From positions 6,328,501 through 6,392,500 of the forward strand of contig NZ_CP120683.1 in assembly GCF_030506325.1 (NCBI RefSeq): DNA of 64,000 bases, given 5' to 3'. The position numbers and the translations under genes are program-made. The notes beneath the pieces were generated by a model that made no database searches, was not told the DNA's origin, and worked only from the letters and a program-made list of their open reading frames with translations. Of the stretch, positions 18,078 through 26,799 are shown piece after piece (position 1 is the first letter of the stretch; each line of letters starts with the position of its first letter). This DNA comes from Tunicatimonas pelagia. Its GTDB lineage: Bacteria; Bacteroidota; Bacteroidia; Cytophagales; Cyclobacteriaceae.

Positions 18078-19427
18078 ATGCAGTACTTCAGCTTATATGA
18101 ATTAAACCAGAAGATTAAATCGGCTTTATCGGCTGAGCTAGAACCAAAGTATTGGGTTGTGGCTGAGATAGGTGAGATGCGAGTAGGGCAGAACGGACAT
18201 TGCTACTTAGACCTAGTAGAAAAAAACGACAACTACCTGTATGCAAAGACTAGAGCCACAATTTGGTGCAATACTTACCGGGGACTGGGCGGTTGGTTTG
18301 AATCTATTACTGGGGAAGCTTTGCGACCAGGCTTAAAAATTCTGGCGCAAGTGGAGGTGAGTTTCCACCACCTGTACGGGTTAAGCCTGAACGTAAAAGA
18401 TATTGACGCTCAATTTACACTGGGCGAACGTGCGCTAAAGCGACAAGAAGTTATCAATCAGTTGGTTGAGGACGGTGTGTTTGATATGAACAAAGGGCTG
18501 ACCCTCACGGAGACCCCGCAAAAGTTGGCAGTAATTAGCTCTCCCACCGCAGCGGGGTTAGGAGATTTTATGGATCAGCTTCAGGAGAACCGGTTTGGCT
18601 ACGGTTTTTCTGTAGAACTATTCAAAGCGAAAATGCAGGGCAACGAAGCAGCCGAGAGCATAATTCAGGCACTGCACCGTATTTTCGGCCTACACGATCA
18701 ACAGAAGGCCAGTAGTTACGACTGTGTAATTATCATTAGAGGGGGAGGGGCACAGGTTGATCTTGACTGTTTTGATAGTTACGATCTGGCCGCACACGTA
18801 GCTCAGTTTCCCATTCCGGTAATTACGGGCATTGGACACGAGCGGGACGAAACGGTTATCGACCTGATTGCTCATACCCGTAAGAAAACCCCTACGGCGG
18901 TCGCTGAATTTTTGATTGAGCAGCTTTATGCGTTTGAGGTAAAACTGGATGAGCAAATGCGAGTACTGATGCAACTAGCGGAAAGTATAATAGCTGAGCA
19001 AAACTACCGTCTGGAAAAGCTAGCCTCAACGTTAAAGCTGTCGGTCACATCGCACTTACTTAACCAGTCGCATCAACTAGCACGATTGACCGATGGCTTA
19101 AAGAGTACTTCATCTACCGTGCTTACTCGTCAGTTAGAGTACACCAGTCAACTAAATGAACGGCTGGAGCGAAGCACACGAAAAGTGATGCAGGAGCAGT
19201 ATCGTGATCTAGAGTCTACCGAAAAATTGTTGCAACTACTCCACCCAGATGCAATTTTACAACGGGGGTTTAGTGTGACGTATATTGATGGTGTTCCTTT
19301 ACAAGCAGTGACCCAGCCGGAAGTAGGGGCTAAATTAATTACAAAAACGCATCGGGCTGTATACCTTAGTAATTTAGAAAAAGTGACCCAATCAGAAAAT
19401 GCCGAAGAAGAAATCAGCCGCCCCTGA
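18078..19427 (+). CDS. xseA: Exodeoxyribonuclease VII large subunit
   Basis: The protein has 449 residues. An N-terminal OB-fold (about 1-105) is followed by the catalytic domain with IIIRGGGAQVDLDCFDSYDL and the GIGHERDETVIDLIA motif, then a long coiled-coil region (about 290-400) that binds XseB, and a short C-terminal strand domain. It degrades single-stranded DNA with the small subunit. Its last 29 bp overlap xseB, indicating translational coupling. It ends in TGA, so UGA is a normal stop here. Confidence 0.95.
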   Translation: MQYFSLYELNQKIKSALSAELEPKYWVVAEIGEMRVGQNGHCYLDLVEKNDNYLYAKTRATIWCNTYRGLGGWFESITGEALRPGLKILAQVEVSFHHLYGLSLNVKDIDAQFTLGERALKRQEVINQLVEDGVFDMNKGLTLTETPQKLAVISSPTAAGLGDFMDQLQENRFGYGFSVELFKAKMQGNEAAESIIQALHRIFGLHDQQKASSYDCVIIIRGGGAQVDLDCFDSYDLAAHVAQFPIPVITGIGHERDETVIDLIAHTRKKTPTAVAEFLIEQLYAFEVKLDEQMRVLMQLAESIIAEQNYRLEKLASTLKLSVTSHLLNQSHQLARLTDGLKSTSSTVLTRQLEYTSQLNERLERSTRKVMQEQYRDLESTEKLLQLLHPDAILQRGFSVTYIDGVPLQAVTQPEVGAKLITKTHRAVYLSNLEKVTQSENAEEEISRP

Positions 19428-19605
19428 GAGTTATCAGGCAGCCATGCAAGAGTTACAAGAAATTGTTGATGCGGTAGAAAACCAGGAGCTAGATGTAGAT
19501 ACGTTATCGGAGAAAGTAAAGCACGCCCTTGCGTTAGTACAGTTTTGTAAAAGTCGCCTTAGGGCTACGGAAGAAGATCTTAATCAGGCTTTTAAAGAAG
19601 ATTAA
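19399..19605 (+). CDS. xseB: Exodeoxyribonuclease VII small subunit
   Basis: The protein has 68 residues, normal for XseB. It has the family helix pair with 'SYQAAMQELQEIVDAVE' and 'LDVDTLSEKVKHALAL', ending in the conserved CKSRLRATEEDL segment. It packs on the coiled coil of XseA to form active exonuclease VII. The ATG lies inside xseA (29-bp overlap). Confidence 0.93.
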   Translation: MPKKKSAAPESYQAAMQELQEIVDAVENQELDVDTLSEKVKHALALVQFCKSRLRATEEDLNQAFKED

Positions 19606-19734
19606 CTACGAAGTTCTCATGGCTAAAGGTTGAATAGAGGCGTCTTTCTGGTTCTTCAATTAGCAATTTTCCTACAATAGAATGATTGTTGTGACGTTTC
19701 AAAAAAAGATAACCAGCCCAAACTGCCCTTACGT

Positions 19735-19989
19735 ATGAACAACGAACCTAGCAAATATCGACATCGATTTAGCTTCTTTTACCACGAACCTAAGTTTTCT
19801 ACTTGGATTATTCTCGGATCATTGGTGTTACTCTCGGCCGTATTGGTATATATGAGTTGCGATTACCAAACTCCGGTTTCAGAGTTATTCTGCACGCATA
19901 CCGACGAACACGCTGCACCTAGCAGAACTTTGTATTTTAAAGAAACAATGAGTTTGATTACCAGCGAATTAGGGCTGACGCCCAAGTAA
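19735..19989 (+). CDS. Small hypothetical single-pass membrane protein
   Basis: The protein has 84 residues. There is one strong hydrophobic segment (about 22-40) after an N-terminal stretch with His, Arg and Tyr; a lone Cys follows it. No family is recognised. Its last 32 bp overlap the stop end of the convergent fabH gene, which is tight but tolerable. Confidence 0.5.
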   Translation: MNNEPSKYRHRFSFFYHEPKFSTWIILGSLVLLSAVLVYMSCDYQTPVSELFCTHTDEHAAPSRTLYFKETMSLITSELGLTPK

Positions 19990-20959
19990 ATCCACTCCCA
20001 AAGGCAGCTAGGCATACCAGATCATTTTCTTTGATTTTACCCTGCTCCCAGGCTTCACTCATTGCAATAGGAATGGATGCTGCTGTCGTGTTGCCGTATC
20101 GCTGAATATTATTAAATACTTGATCGCTTTTCAGTCCCAACAGCTTTTGCACCATCTGGCTAATTCTCAAGTTCGCTTGGTGAGGAATTAATAAATCTAT
20201 ATCGGTAGGCTGCTGGTTATTGGCAGCAAGAGCTTCTTTGATTACTTCGGGAAAACGAGTAGAGGCATGTTTGAACACATGGTTTCCGTTCATCACCGGA
20301 AATATTGTTCCTTCTTCAATCATACGAGTTTGGGTACGAGGAACAGCCCTTGAACTTCCGGGATCAATAACCGCCAACTCTTCAGCATACTTTCCTTCCG
20401 AATGCAGATGCGTAGATAAAATGCCACGGTTGGGTTCATCCGTGGCTTGTAGTACCGCTGCTCCCGCACCATCACCAAACAGTACTGATACCCCGCGCCC
20501 CCGAGTGGTCATATCCAACCCACTACTGTGAATCTCCGATCCAATAACTAGTACCGTATTGTACATTCCGGTTTTAATAAATTGGTCGGCAATAGATAGG
20601 CCATAAACAAATCCGGTACATTGGGTACGAATATCGAGGGCACCAATGGTAGGCACCTCTAATTCTCGCTGTACTAGTACTCCCGAACCTGGAAAGTCAT
20701 AATCAGGACTTAACGTGGCAAATACAATAAAATCTACGTCTTGTGGGGTAAGCCCCGCATTTTCCAGTGCCATGCGGGCAGCGCGGGTTCCCATATTAGC
20801 GGTGGTATCTTTTCCCAGTTCAAAAAATCGCCGCTCACGGATACCGGTGCGCTCTTGTATCCACTCATCAGAAGTGTCCATAATTTGCGCTAGATCATGG
20901 TTAGTAACAATTCTTTCGGGCAGGTAGCGCCCTACGCCAACAATTCTTGAGGTTCTCAT
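19958..20959 (-). CDS. fabH: 3-oxoacyl-ACP synthase III (KAS III)
   Basis: The protein has 333 residues with the thiolase fold. The catalytic triad is complete: C114 (RTQCTGF), H260 (PHQANL) and N290 (RYGNTTAASIP). It condenses acetyl-CoA (or branched acyl-CoA) with malonyl-ACP to start fatty acid synthesis. This is probably one of several Bacteroidota KAS III copies, since no fab or plsX genes adjoin it. It ends overlapping the small membrane protein gene; purQ lies 76 bp upstream on the same strand. Confidence 0.93.
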   Translation of the reverse strand: MRTSRIVGVGRYLPERIVTNHDLAQIMDTSDEWIQERTGIRERRFFELGKDTTANMGTRAARMALENAGLTPQDVDFIVFATLSPDYDFPGSGVLVQRELEVPTIGALDIRTQCTGFVYGLSIADQFIKTGMYNTVLVIGSEIHSSGLDMTTRGRGVSVLFGDGAGAAVLQATDEPNRGILSTHLHSEGKYAEELAVIDPGSSRAVPRTQTRMIEEGTIFPVMNGNHVFKHASTRFPEVIKEALAANNQQPTDIDLLIPHQANLRISQMVQKLLGLKSDQVFNNIQRYGNTTAASIPIAMSEAWEQGKIKENDLVCLAAFGSGFTWASALIRW

Positions 20960-21035
20960 AATGGGATGTAGTGTTAGATCGTTAATTGTACTTAGTAGGG
21001 TATTTTTGGAAGCCTACTCACTCTCCTTACTTGGG

Positions 21036-21734
21036 CTAAGGAAGCGATTCTTCAAGTTTCAGTACTGAAGCCAATAGTTCACGGCCATCGGTATTGTGGA
21101 GTGCCTCATCGGCCGCTCGTTCGGGGTGGGGCATAAGTCCCATTACATTTTTATTCTGATTTGTTACCCCAGCAATACTATTAATAGAACCATTACAGTT
21201 GCTGGTTTCATCAACTTCTCCGCTCTCATTTACATAATAAAACATAATCTGCTCCTGGTCTTGCATCGCTTTCAACTCATCTTCAGAAGCGTAGAATCTC
21301 CCTTCGGCGTGGGCTATCGGTACTTTGTAGGCTTTGTTTGGGTCAAGCGAGGCCGTCATAATATTAGTATCAGAAGCTGCCTTAAGGTAAATATTTTTAC
21401 AGATGAACTGCTGATTTACATTTGGTAGTAAAACCCCAGGCAGCAAGCGGGCTTCAGTTAGAATTTGGAATCCGTTGCAGATACCGAGTACATAGCCACC
21501 CTGGTTTGCATGTTTTATGACTGAATCCATAATAGGGGAGAAGCGAGCAATAGCTCCCGCCCGAAGATAATCACCGTACGAAAATCCACCGGGTACTACC
21601 AATAAGTCGCAGTTTTCAGTATTAGCACTTTTGTGCCAGAGTTTAACTGTATTTTGCTGAAGAATATGTTTGAAAACGTAGTAAATGTCTTCATCACAGT
21701 TTGAGCCGGGAAATACTATGATCCCAATTTTCAT
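21036..21734 (-). CDS. purQ: Phosphoribosylformylglycinamidine synthase, glutaminase subunit
   Basis: The protein has 232 residues. It is a class-I glutamine amidotransferase with nucleophile C86 (GICNGFQ) and the His/Glu pair H203/E205 in MPHPERAADE; the oxyanion region is VVPGGFSYGDYLRAG. It supplies ammonia to PurL in the fourth step of purine synthesis. Size fits the small stand-alone PurQ form. No purL or purS adjoins it in the window. Confidence 0.93.
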   Translation of the reverse strand: MKIGIIVFPGSNCDEDIYYVFKHILQQNTVKLWHKSANTENCDLLVVPGGFSYGDYLRAGAIARFSPIMDSVIKHANQGGYVLGICNGFQILTEARLLPGVLLPNVNQQFICKNIYLKAASDTNIMTASLDPNKAYKVPIAHAEGRFYASEDELKAMQDQEQIMFYYVNESGEVDETSNCNGSINSIAGVTNQNKNVMGLMPHPERAADEALHNTDGRELLASVLKLEESLP

Positions 21735-21950
21735 ATGGTTGCAAATTTTATTGAGGCTTGAAGTTAAGTAAATCGGGTTTCTTTAACTAAACGCGCTGCT
21801 TTTTGATGGTGATTTTTTTTCGGAAACTCAGCCATTCCACACGAAAATCAAATTGATTTATTTTAAGTAGTTATGTAATAAAATTAATATTTACCGATAT
21901 GATTTTTTTTCCTTTTATCAGAAATTTGTTTAGATCAAATTTTCACCAAT

Positions 21951-22508
21951 ATGAGATATATTATATTAGTTGTTTTGCTAGCGTTGAGTTCTCTCTCTTA
22001 TGGCCAGTATCTTTCAGGTAACTGGCAAAGTAGTCTTCAAACTCAAATAGAAGATTTTCAAGCCTGTAAAAGTGCTAACGATCAAAATGTTAAGTGCTTT
22101 CAGCAAATAGGGAAAGCTTTGTATTCAATGTACCGATTAAACGACTTTTATGATAAGAGCAAAAATCGTTATATGACAGTAAGTGAAATTTATGATTTCT
22201 TAGAAAACGATTCTCATTGGAAATTACTAGGAAAAGGGTATGAGCAGTCTACGCTGGAGAAAGCGCAGAAGCTAGCTAATAGGAAGAGAGCGGTGATCGC
22301 TGTTTATTTGAATGAAGAGCAACTGGGTCAGATAGCCTATATTTTACCTGGTGATATGGCACCCTCTGGTTCTTGGGGACTGAGAGTACCCAATTCGGGC
22401 ACGTTTAATGCCAGTGTACCCGAGAAATCATACACCGGAAAAGGACTGTCGTATTCGTTCCCTCGCCGTCTGATTACGGATGTGCAAATTTACACTCGCG
22501 AGATTTAG
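21951..22508 (+). CDS. Secreted hypothetical protein
   Basis: The protein has 185 residues with a signal peptide ending near LSYGQ (residue 19). The mature region has two Cys close together (about residues 39 and 49) and a C-terminal part with 'GQIAYILPG', 'GSWGLRVPNSG' and 'GKGLSYSF' strands, reminiscent of a small papain-like or CHAP-like fold, but no catalytic set is certain. Function is not assigned. A strong hairpin overlaps its stop codon. Confidence 0.6.
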   Translation: MRYIILVVLLALSSLSYGQYLSGNWQSSLQTQIEDFQACKSANDQNVKCFQQIGKALYSMYRLNDFYDKSKNRYMTVSEIYDFLENDSHWKLLGKGYEQSTLEKAQKLANRKRAVIAVYLNEEQLGQIAYILPGDMAPSGSWGLRVPNSGTFNASVPEKSYTGKGLSYSFPRRLITDVQIYTREI

Positions 22509-22565
22509 CAACGTATTCATTCAAGGGTGTGAGCGTTCATCGTACCCTTGAATGAAAACGTTGCT
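22507..22565. terminator. Long hairpin between convergent genes (bidirectional terminator candidate)
   Basis: AGCAACGT plus TTCATTCAAGGGT (22507-22528) pair with the mirror sequence ending AACGTTGCT (22544-22565), about 21 bp with one mismatch and a 15-nt loop. The stem starts inside the TAG of the upstream gene. No T-run follows on either strand, so termination may be structural or Rho-aided. Confidence 0.55.
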
Positions 22566-22585
22566 GTAAAAGTTTAAGCAAACGC

Positions 22586-24124
22586 TCAGATAGCCTGAGC
22601 ATTGTAGAACTGATAGTGAACGTAGGCCTTATTGGTTTTAAGAATGCGTAGAATATGCAACCAAAGCCGTTCGTAAGGGACTACCTCCATTTCGGTTTCT
22701 AGATCTACGGGGATTTTGGTATCGGTAAGCTTCTGATAATAAAGTGTACCTTTCTCCTGAATAAGATCAAAATCAAAATTCTTTTCAATAACAATTTCCA
22801 GTAAGCGAATAAATACGCTGCTGCGGTAGTTATTCCTTTTGTCTAAGTGGGGCGATTTATAATCTGTAATCCACTTCACACTTTCCTTAAACCGTTGAAC
22901 GTCACCTTCACGCAGCAGAAACATGCATTGAATAGTAAGGTAGGCAATGTTTAGGTATTCGTAATCTTTAGCAAAATTCGGGCGTTCTTGTAAAAATTCT
23001 TCCAGATTGAATCCCCAGCTCAGAATTTTAGCCTCGTTAAAGAAGATGAGGTTTACGCGGTACATTGCCCAACGCTCTTTCACGTGCTCAGGCTGGTTAT
23101 TGAAGTTCTTATTGGTGCGTACCTTCCGGAATATTTTGGTTGCCTCTTTGTATTGTTCAGCCTTGAGCAGCAGCAAAATATAATATTCCATAAACGTAAA
23201 CCAATCGTCGTGGCTAGGTTTGAATAGTGCCTGCTTACGTTTAGCGTAAGGAATCCCTTCTATCACTTCCTCAGTGTAGATGTAGGCGTAAAGTTTGGTA
23301 AACACAATACGCTTCTGGTTGAGGTTTACCTTAATTTCGCTATTGGGCCGATTGAGGTATTCCTCTTCTAGTTGAGTACAAAGCTTGAGTGATTTATCGT
23401 AATCCCAGTTGAGGTGGTAGTATAAAATAGATAGTTTGTGACCAATAATTTTTATTGCTTCACTTTCTACCCGATCGGCAATATGATAAATCTGGCTGAT
23501 GGTATTCGGAATGGAATCTAGCACCCTTTTCTGGGCACTAACCGACTTATGAATATGAACCAGGGTATCGTAGTATAAATCCTCACTAGCCTGAAACGCT
23601 CGGTGCTTTAATCGATACTTGGCTAATTCTTCCCTCACTTCTAAAAATGGGGTAATCTTGCCCTGCCGAGAGTGGTAGTTTTTCACTAACTCAAGTGCTG
23701 GAACCAGAATATCATAAAGTTCAAACTCAGTAGTAGTACGAATAAGGGCGGGAAGAATCTTTTGAGCAATCTCATCCGCTTCTTCGGTAGACAGAATCTT
23801 CGCTTGGAGTAACGTATGCTCACTTTCGTAGCGAGATTGTTGGTAAAGCGTGTAGCTATCTTTATCGTAGTCTAGAAAAAACAGGTGGTTAAGCAATTTC
23901 TGCTTGAGACGCGATTTGGCATTCCGGTAATTGCGGTTACCAGGGTCGGCACCAAATAACTTTTCCGAAGCATCGGTATCAGATTGAAAGGTCTCATTGA
24001 TGATTCCCTGATACAGTAGGTTATCTTTGGATGTCTCTTTTTTTCTGAAATTGAAGTTTACAAGTTGTAGACTTCGCTGTCCTTTCTTACGGATTATCCT
24101 AATAAGATCATGTAGTTCATGCAT
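22586..24124 (-). CDS. Hypothetical helical-repeat protein
   Basis: The protein has 512 residues with no signal peptide. It is almost entirely helical with TPR-like spacing and many Tyr, Leu, Lys and Glu residues; for example the segments around 225-330 (Lys/Leu/Tyr-rich pairs) look like degenerate repeats. It starts with MHELHDLIRIIRKKG. No catalytic motif. It resembles large uncharacterised Cytophagales proteins but I cannot name a family. Confidence 0.55.
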   Translation of the reverse strand: MHELHDLIRIIRKKGQRSLQLVNFNFRKKETSKDNLLYQGIINETFQSDTDASEKLFGADPGNRNYRNAKSRLKQKLLNHLFFLDYDKDSYTLYQQSRYESEHTLLQAKILSTEEADEIAQKILPALIRTTTEFELYDILVPALELVKNYHSRQGKITPFLEVREELAKYRLKHRAFQASEDLYYDTLVHIHKSVSAQKRVLDSIPNTISQIYHIADRVESEAIKIIGHKLSILYYHLNWDYDKSLKLCTQLEEEYLNRPNSEIKVNLNQKRIVFTKLYAYIYTEEVIEGIPYAKRKQALFKPSHDDWFTFMEYYILLLLKAEQYKEATKIFRKVRTNKNFNNQPEHVKERWAMYRVNLIFFNEAKILSWGFNLEEFLQERPNFAKDYEYLNIAYLTIQCMFLLREGDVQRFKESVKWITDYKSPHLDKRNNYRSSVFIRLLEIVIEKNFDFDLIQEKGTLYYQKLTDTKIPVDLETEMEVVPYERLWLHILRILKTNKAYVHYQFYNAQAI

Positions 24125-24452
24125 AGTTTAGAGTGCTTTTTAATAAACGACCTTTTAAAAGTACAAAAAAATTTAGTTATCCAAAATAATCTTACACAAA
24201 TTTTTTTACCTATTATTAATAATAATACCCTGAAAAAGTGCTAAATAAGCGATTTAAGCACCAAAAAACTTATTTTTATTGAAAAATCTTACATAGGTAA
24301 TTTATAAGAATACTGATCTGAGACAATTTTTGGGCAGAATGTCGTGGTCGCCAACGACCTTCATCTTTAAAACGGTAAAAAGGCGTATAGTATTGAAAAA
24401 GGGAGGCTCTTCTTTTCTGAGATTGGCTACTGGGGGCTAGTTATTTTTTAGT
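24125..24452. other. Intergenic region without a recognisable gene
   Basis: This 328-bp AT-rich stretch lies upstream of the - strand helical protein and downstream of the hydrolase relic. The first 180 bp are very AT-rich and are the likely promoter region of the 24124 gene. Nothing else is seen. Confidence 0.45.
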
Positions 24453-24770
24453 CTATTTCTGGCTATCCGACAGGTATTTTTTAACCCAAACGATCTGCAT
24501 CGCCTCAACCTCCGCCCGGCTCGGACTAATAGTCGCGTCGTTAGACTTAGGTTTAAATCCGAGTCCGGCACACCGGAACTAACGGAGCTGTAACCCTCGC
24601 TTGCTCTAAAGCCTCGTAAAATAGTTCTGATTGAGTAGGGTACTGACATATCCTTTTTATCGTGGATAATTAGTACTGGCAGATCGGAGGGATCGACCTA
24701 AGTAATCGGATTAGCTTTTTGTGCTTGTTCGGGGTTTTCCTGAAGAGGGAAGCTTTGTGTAATCATAATA
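24453..24770 (-). pseudogene. Remnant of an alpha/beta-hydrolase (C-terminal part)
   Basis: On the - strand, shifting frames give a recognisable esterase-type tail: DPSDLPVLIIHDKKDMSVP (the Asp strand of the catalytic triad), then after a one-base shift YPTQSELFYEALEQA, then after further damage RAEVEAMQIVWVKKYL ending at TAG 24455-24453. An in-frame TAG sits before the first block. The N-terminal nucleophile half is missing. It is a dead relic of a secreted lipase/esterase-type gene beside the hexuronate cluster. Confidence 0.65.
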
Positions 24771-24886
24771 ATGTCACTTTATATACAATCATCTATGATT
24801 GCTACTCAAAGCAGCTTCTAGTCAACTTTGTTTGAATTTCTGCTATACCTCAGATGCAATTGAACCACTAAGTGAGTGACATTGGG

Positions 24887-25567
24887 CTACTTCTTTTCAC
24901 TCTTCAAACGTTGGATGATATCCATTGCGGACTGAGTTCGTTCGGTCAGAAGGGTATAATTTCCTTCTTTGATAATGTCTTTGGTAATTAGCTGCGAGCC
25001 CATACCCACGCAGGCGGCTCCAGCTCCAATCCAGGCGCTGAGGTTTTCTTCGGTAGGGGACACTCCGCCAGTAGGCATAATACTTGTCCAAGGGCAGGGG
25101 GCGGTTACTCCCTTAATAAATGCTGGGCCGCCAACTTGGGTAGCAGGAAATATTTTAACAATATCGGCTCCGAGTTCTTCAGCGTAAGAAATTTCTGACA
25201 GAGAACCACAGCCGGGCGACCAAGAAATCTTCCGGCGATTGCAGACTTTTGCCATATCGGCACTCAAAATTGGGGATACAATGAAGTTACTTCCCAGCTG
25301 AATATATAGTGAAGCAGTACCAGCATCTACCACTGAGCCTACCCCTAAAATCATCTCAGGCAGAGCTTGCTCGGCATATTTGTTAAGCTCCCCGAATACT
25401 TCGTGGGCGTAGTCACCGCGGTTGGTAAATTCAAACACTCGAACGCCGCCATCGTAGCAGGCTTTAAGCACCTTCTTGGCAACTTCAATATCTTTATGAA
25501 AAAAAACCGGAACCATACCGGTGGCGTGCATTTGACTAAGCACCTGAATACGGGTAAATCGTGCCAT
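24887..25567 (-). CDS. eda: 2-keto-3-deoxy-6-phosphogluconate (KDPG) aldolase / 4-hydroxy-2-oxoglutarate aldolase
   Basis: The protein has 226 residues, a class-I aldolase TIM barrel. The Schiff-base lysine K138 (ADIVKIFPA) and the proton-transfer E46 (FEFTNRG) are visible, as is the phosphate site GGVSP. It cleaves KDPG to pyruvate and glyceraldehyde-3-phosphate, the last step of hexuronate breakdown. It is the third gene of the - strand cluster uxaC-kdgK-eda, 176 bp after kdgK. Confidence 0.93.
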   Translation of the reverse strand: MARFTRIQVLSQMHATGMVPVFFHKDIEVAKKVLKACYDGGVRVFEFTNRGDYAHEVFGELNKYAEQALPEMILGVGSVVDAGTASLYIQLGSNFIVSPILSADMAKVCNRRKISWSPGCGSLSEISYAEELGADIVKIFPATQVGGPAFIKGVTAPCPWTSIMPTGGVSPTEENLSAWIGAGAACVGMGSQLITKDIIKEGNYTLLTERTQSAMDIIQRLKSEKK

Positions 25568-25743
25568 TAATTTGATAAATGATTATTAAATTGTCACTTG
25601 TTATTAGTCTACTGTCTACGGTCAGCAGTCGTTAGTTTGAGAAGGTAACGATGAAGAGCGCAGTTTTTATGCTCTGCACCTTCTACCCTTATGATCAACC
25701 TTCCGCCTGCCATCTTCTTGCTTTCACATCTCTTATTTCACGT

Positions 25744-26781
25744 TTAGCGAGAGACTCGCCCGGAAGCATCACCGCTCATGAGCTTTTCTACTTCGGGTAC
25801 GGTTACCATATTGAAATCACCGTGAATGGTATGTTTCAGGCAAGAAGCTGCTACGGCAAAGTTGAGGGCTTTTTGCAGATCGTCTCCGTAAGTAATCAGT
25901 CCGTAAATCAGCCCACCCATAAATGAGTCGCCACCGCCTACACGATCAACGATATGCGTAATCTGATAAGTAGGGGCTTCGTAGAGTTTGTTGCCGTCGT
26001 ACAGCACGCCCGACCAAGTATTATGACTAGCACTTAAAGACCCTCGCAAAGTAATAATTGCTTTACTAGCTTTAGGAAACCGTTCCATCAATTGGGTACA
26101 AACCGATTCGTAAGCTTCAGCTTCTACATGCCCTTGCGTAACATCAACGCCCTCGGGGTGAATACCAAAAACTTTCTCGGCATCTTCCTCATTGCCCAAG
26201 ATTACATCGCACTCCGCTACCAAGTCAGGCATAATATCAGCCGGTTGCTTGCCGTATTTCCAGAGGTTTTTTCGGTAGTTGAGGTCGCAAGAAACGGTAA
26301 TGCCTTTGGCGCTGGCGGCTTTCACCCCTTCCAAGCAAGCATCGGCAGCCCCTTGGGAGATTGCCGGAGTAATGCCTGTCCAGTGAAGCCAAGTGGCTCC
26401 TTCCAGGGCTTTATCCCAGTCGATCATTCCTTTTTCGATTTCCGAAAGAGCCGAATGCGCTCGGTCGTATACTACTTTACTTCCTCGGCTGACTGCACCA
26501 TACTCAAGAAAATAAATACCCAGACGATCGCCTCCGTAAATGATGTGATCAGTACCGATATTATGCTTACGAAGCGTGGCTAAGGCACACTTTCCAATAT
26601 CATTATCGGGCAAACGCGTGACAAATTGAGCATTGAGTCCGTAGTTAGCTAGAGAAGCAGCTACGTTAGCTTCACCACCGCCGTAGATAGCATCAAATTG
26701 ATTGGCTTGAATAAATCGTTGAAAGTTTGGGGTTGCCAGGCGAAGCATAATTTCGCCAAAGGTGACAATATTGTTGTTCAT
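25744..26781 (-). CDS. kdgK: 2-keto-3-deoxygluconate kinase, PfkB family
   Basis: The protein has 345 residues. It has the ribokinase-fold N-terminal GGGEANVA motif (about 35-42) and the C-terminal catalytic signature DRVGGGDSFMGGL (catalytic Asp in GGGDS). The context, between uxaC and eda, supports KDG as substrate over other sugars. It phosphorylates KDG to KDPG in the cytoplasm. The start lies 18 bp after uxaC, so the two are likely co-transcribed. Confidence 0.9.
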   Translation of the reverse strand: MNNNIVTFGEIMLRLATPNFQRFIQANQFDAIYGGGEANVAASLANYGLNAQFVTRLPDNDIGKCALATLRKHNIGTDHIIYGGDRLGIYFLEYGAVSRGSKVVYDRAHSALSEIEKGMIDWDKALEGATWLHWTGITPAISQGAADACLEGVKAASAKGITVSCDLNYRKNLWKYGKQPADIMPDLVAECDVILGNEEDAEKVFGIHPEGVDVTQGHVEAEAYESVCTQLMERFPKASKAIITLRGSLSASHNTWSGVLYDGNKLYEAPTYQITHIVDRVGGGDSFMGGLIYGLITYGDDLQKALNFAVAASCLKHTIHGDFNMVTVPEVEKLMSGDASGRVSR

Positions 26782-26799
26782 GATGTTAGGTAGTTTGAT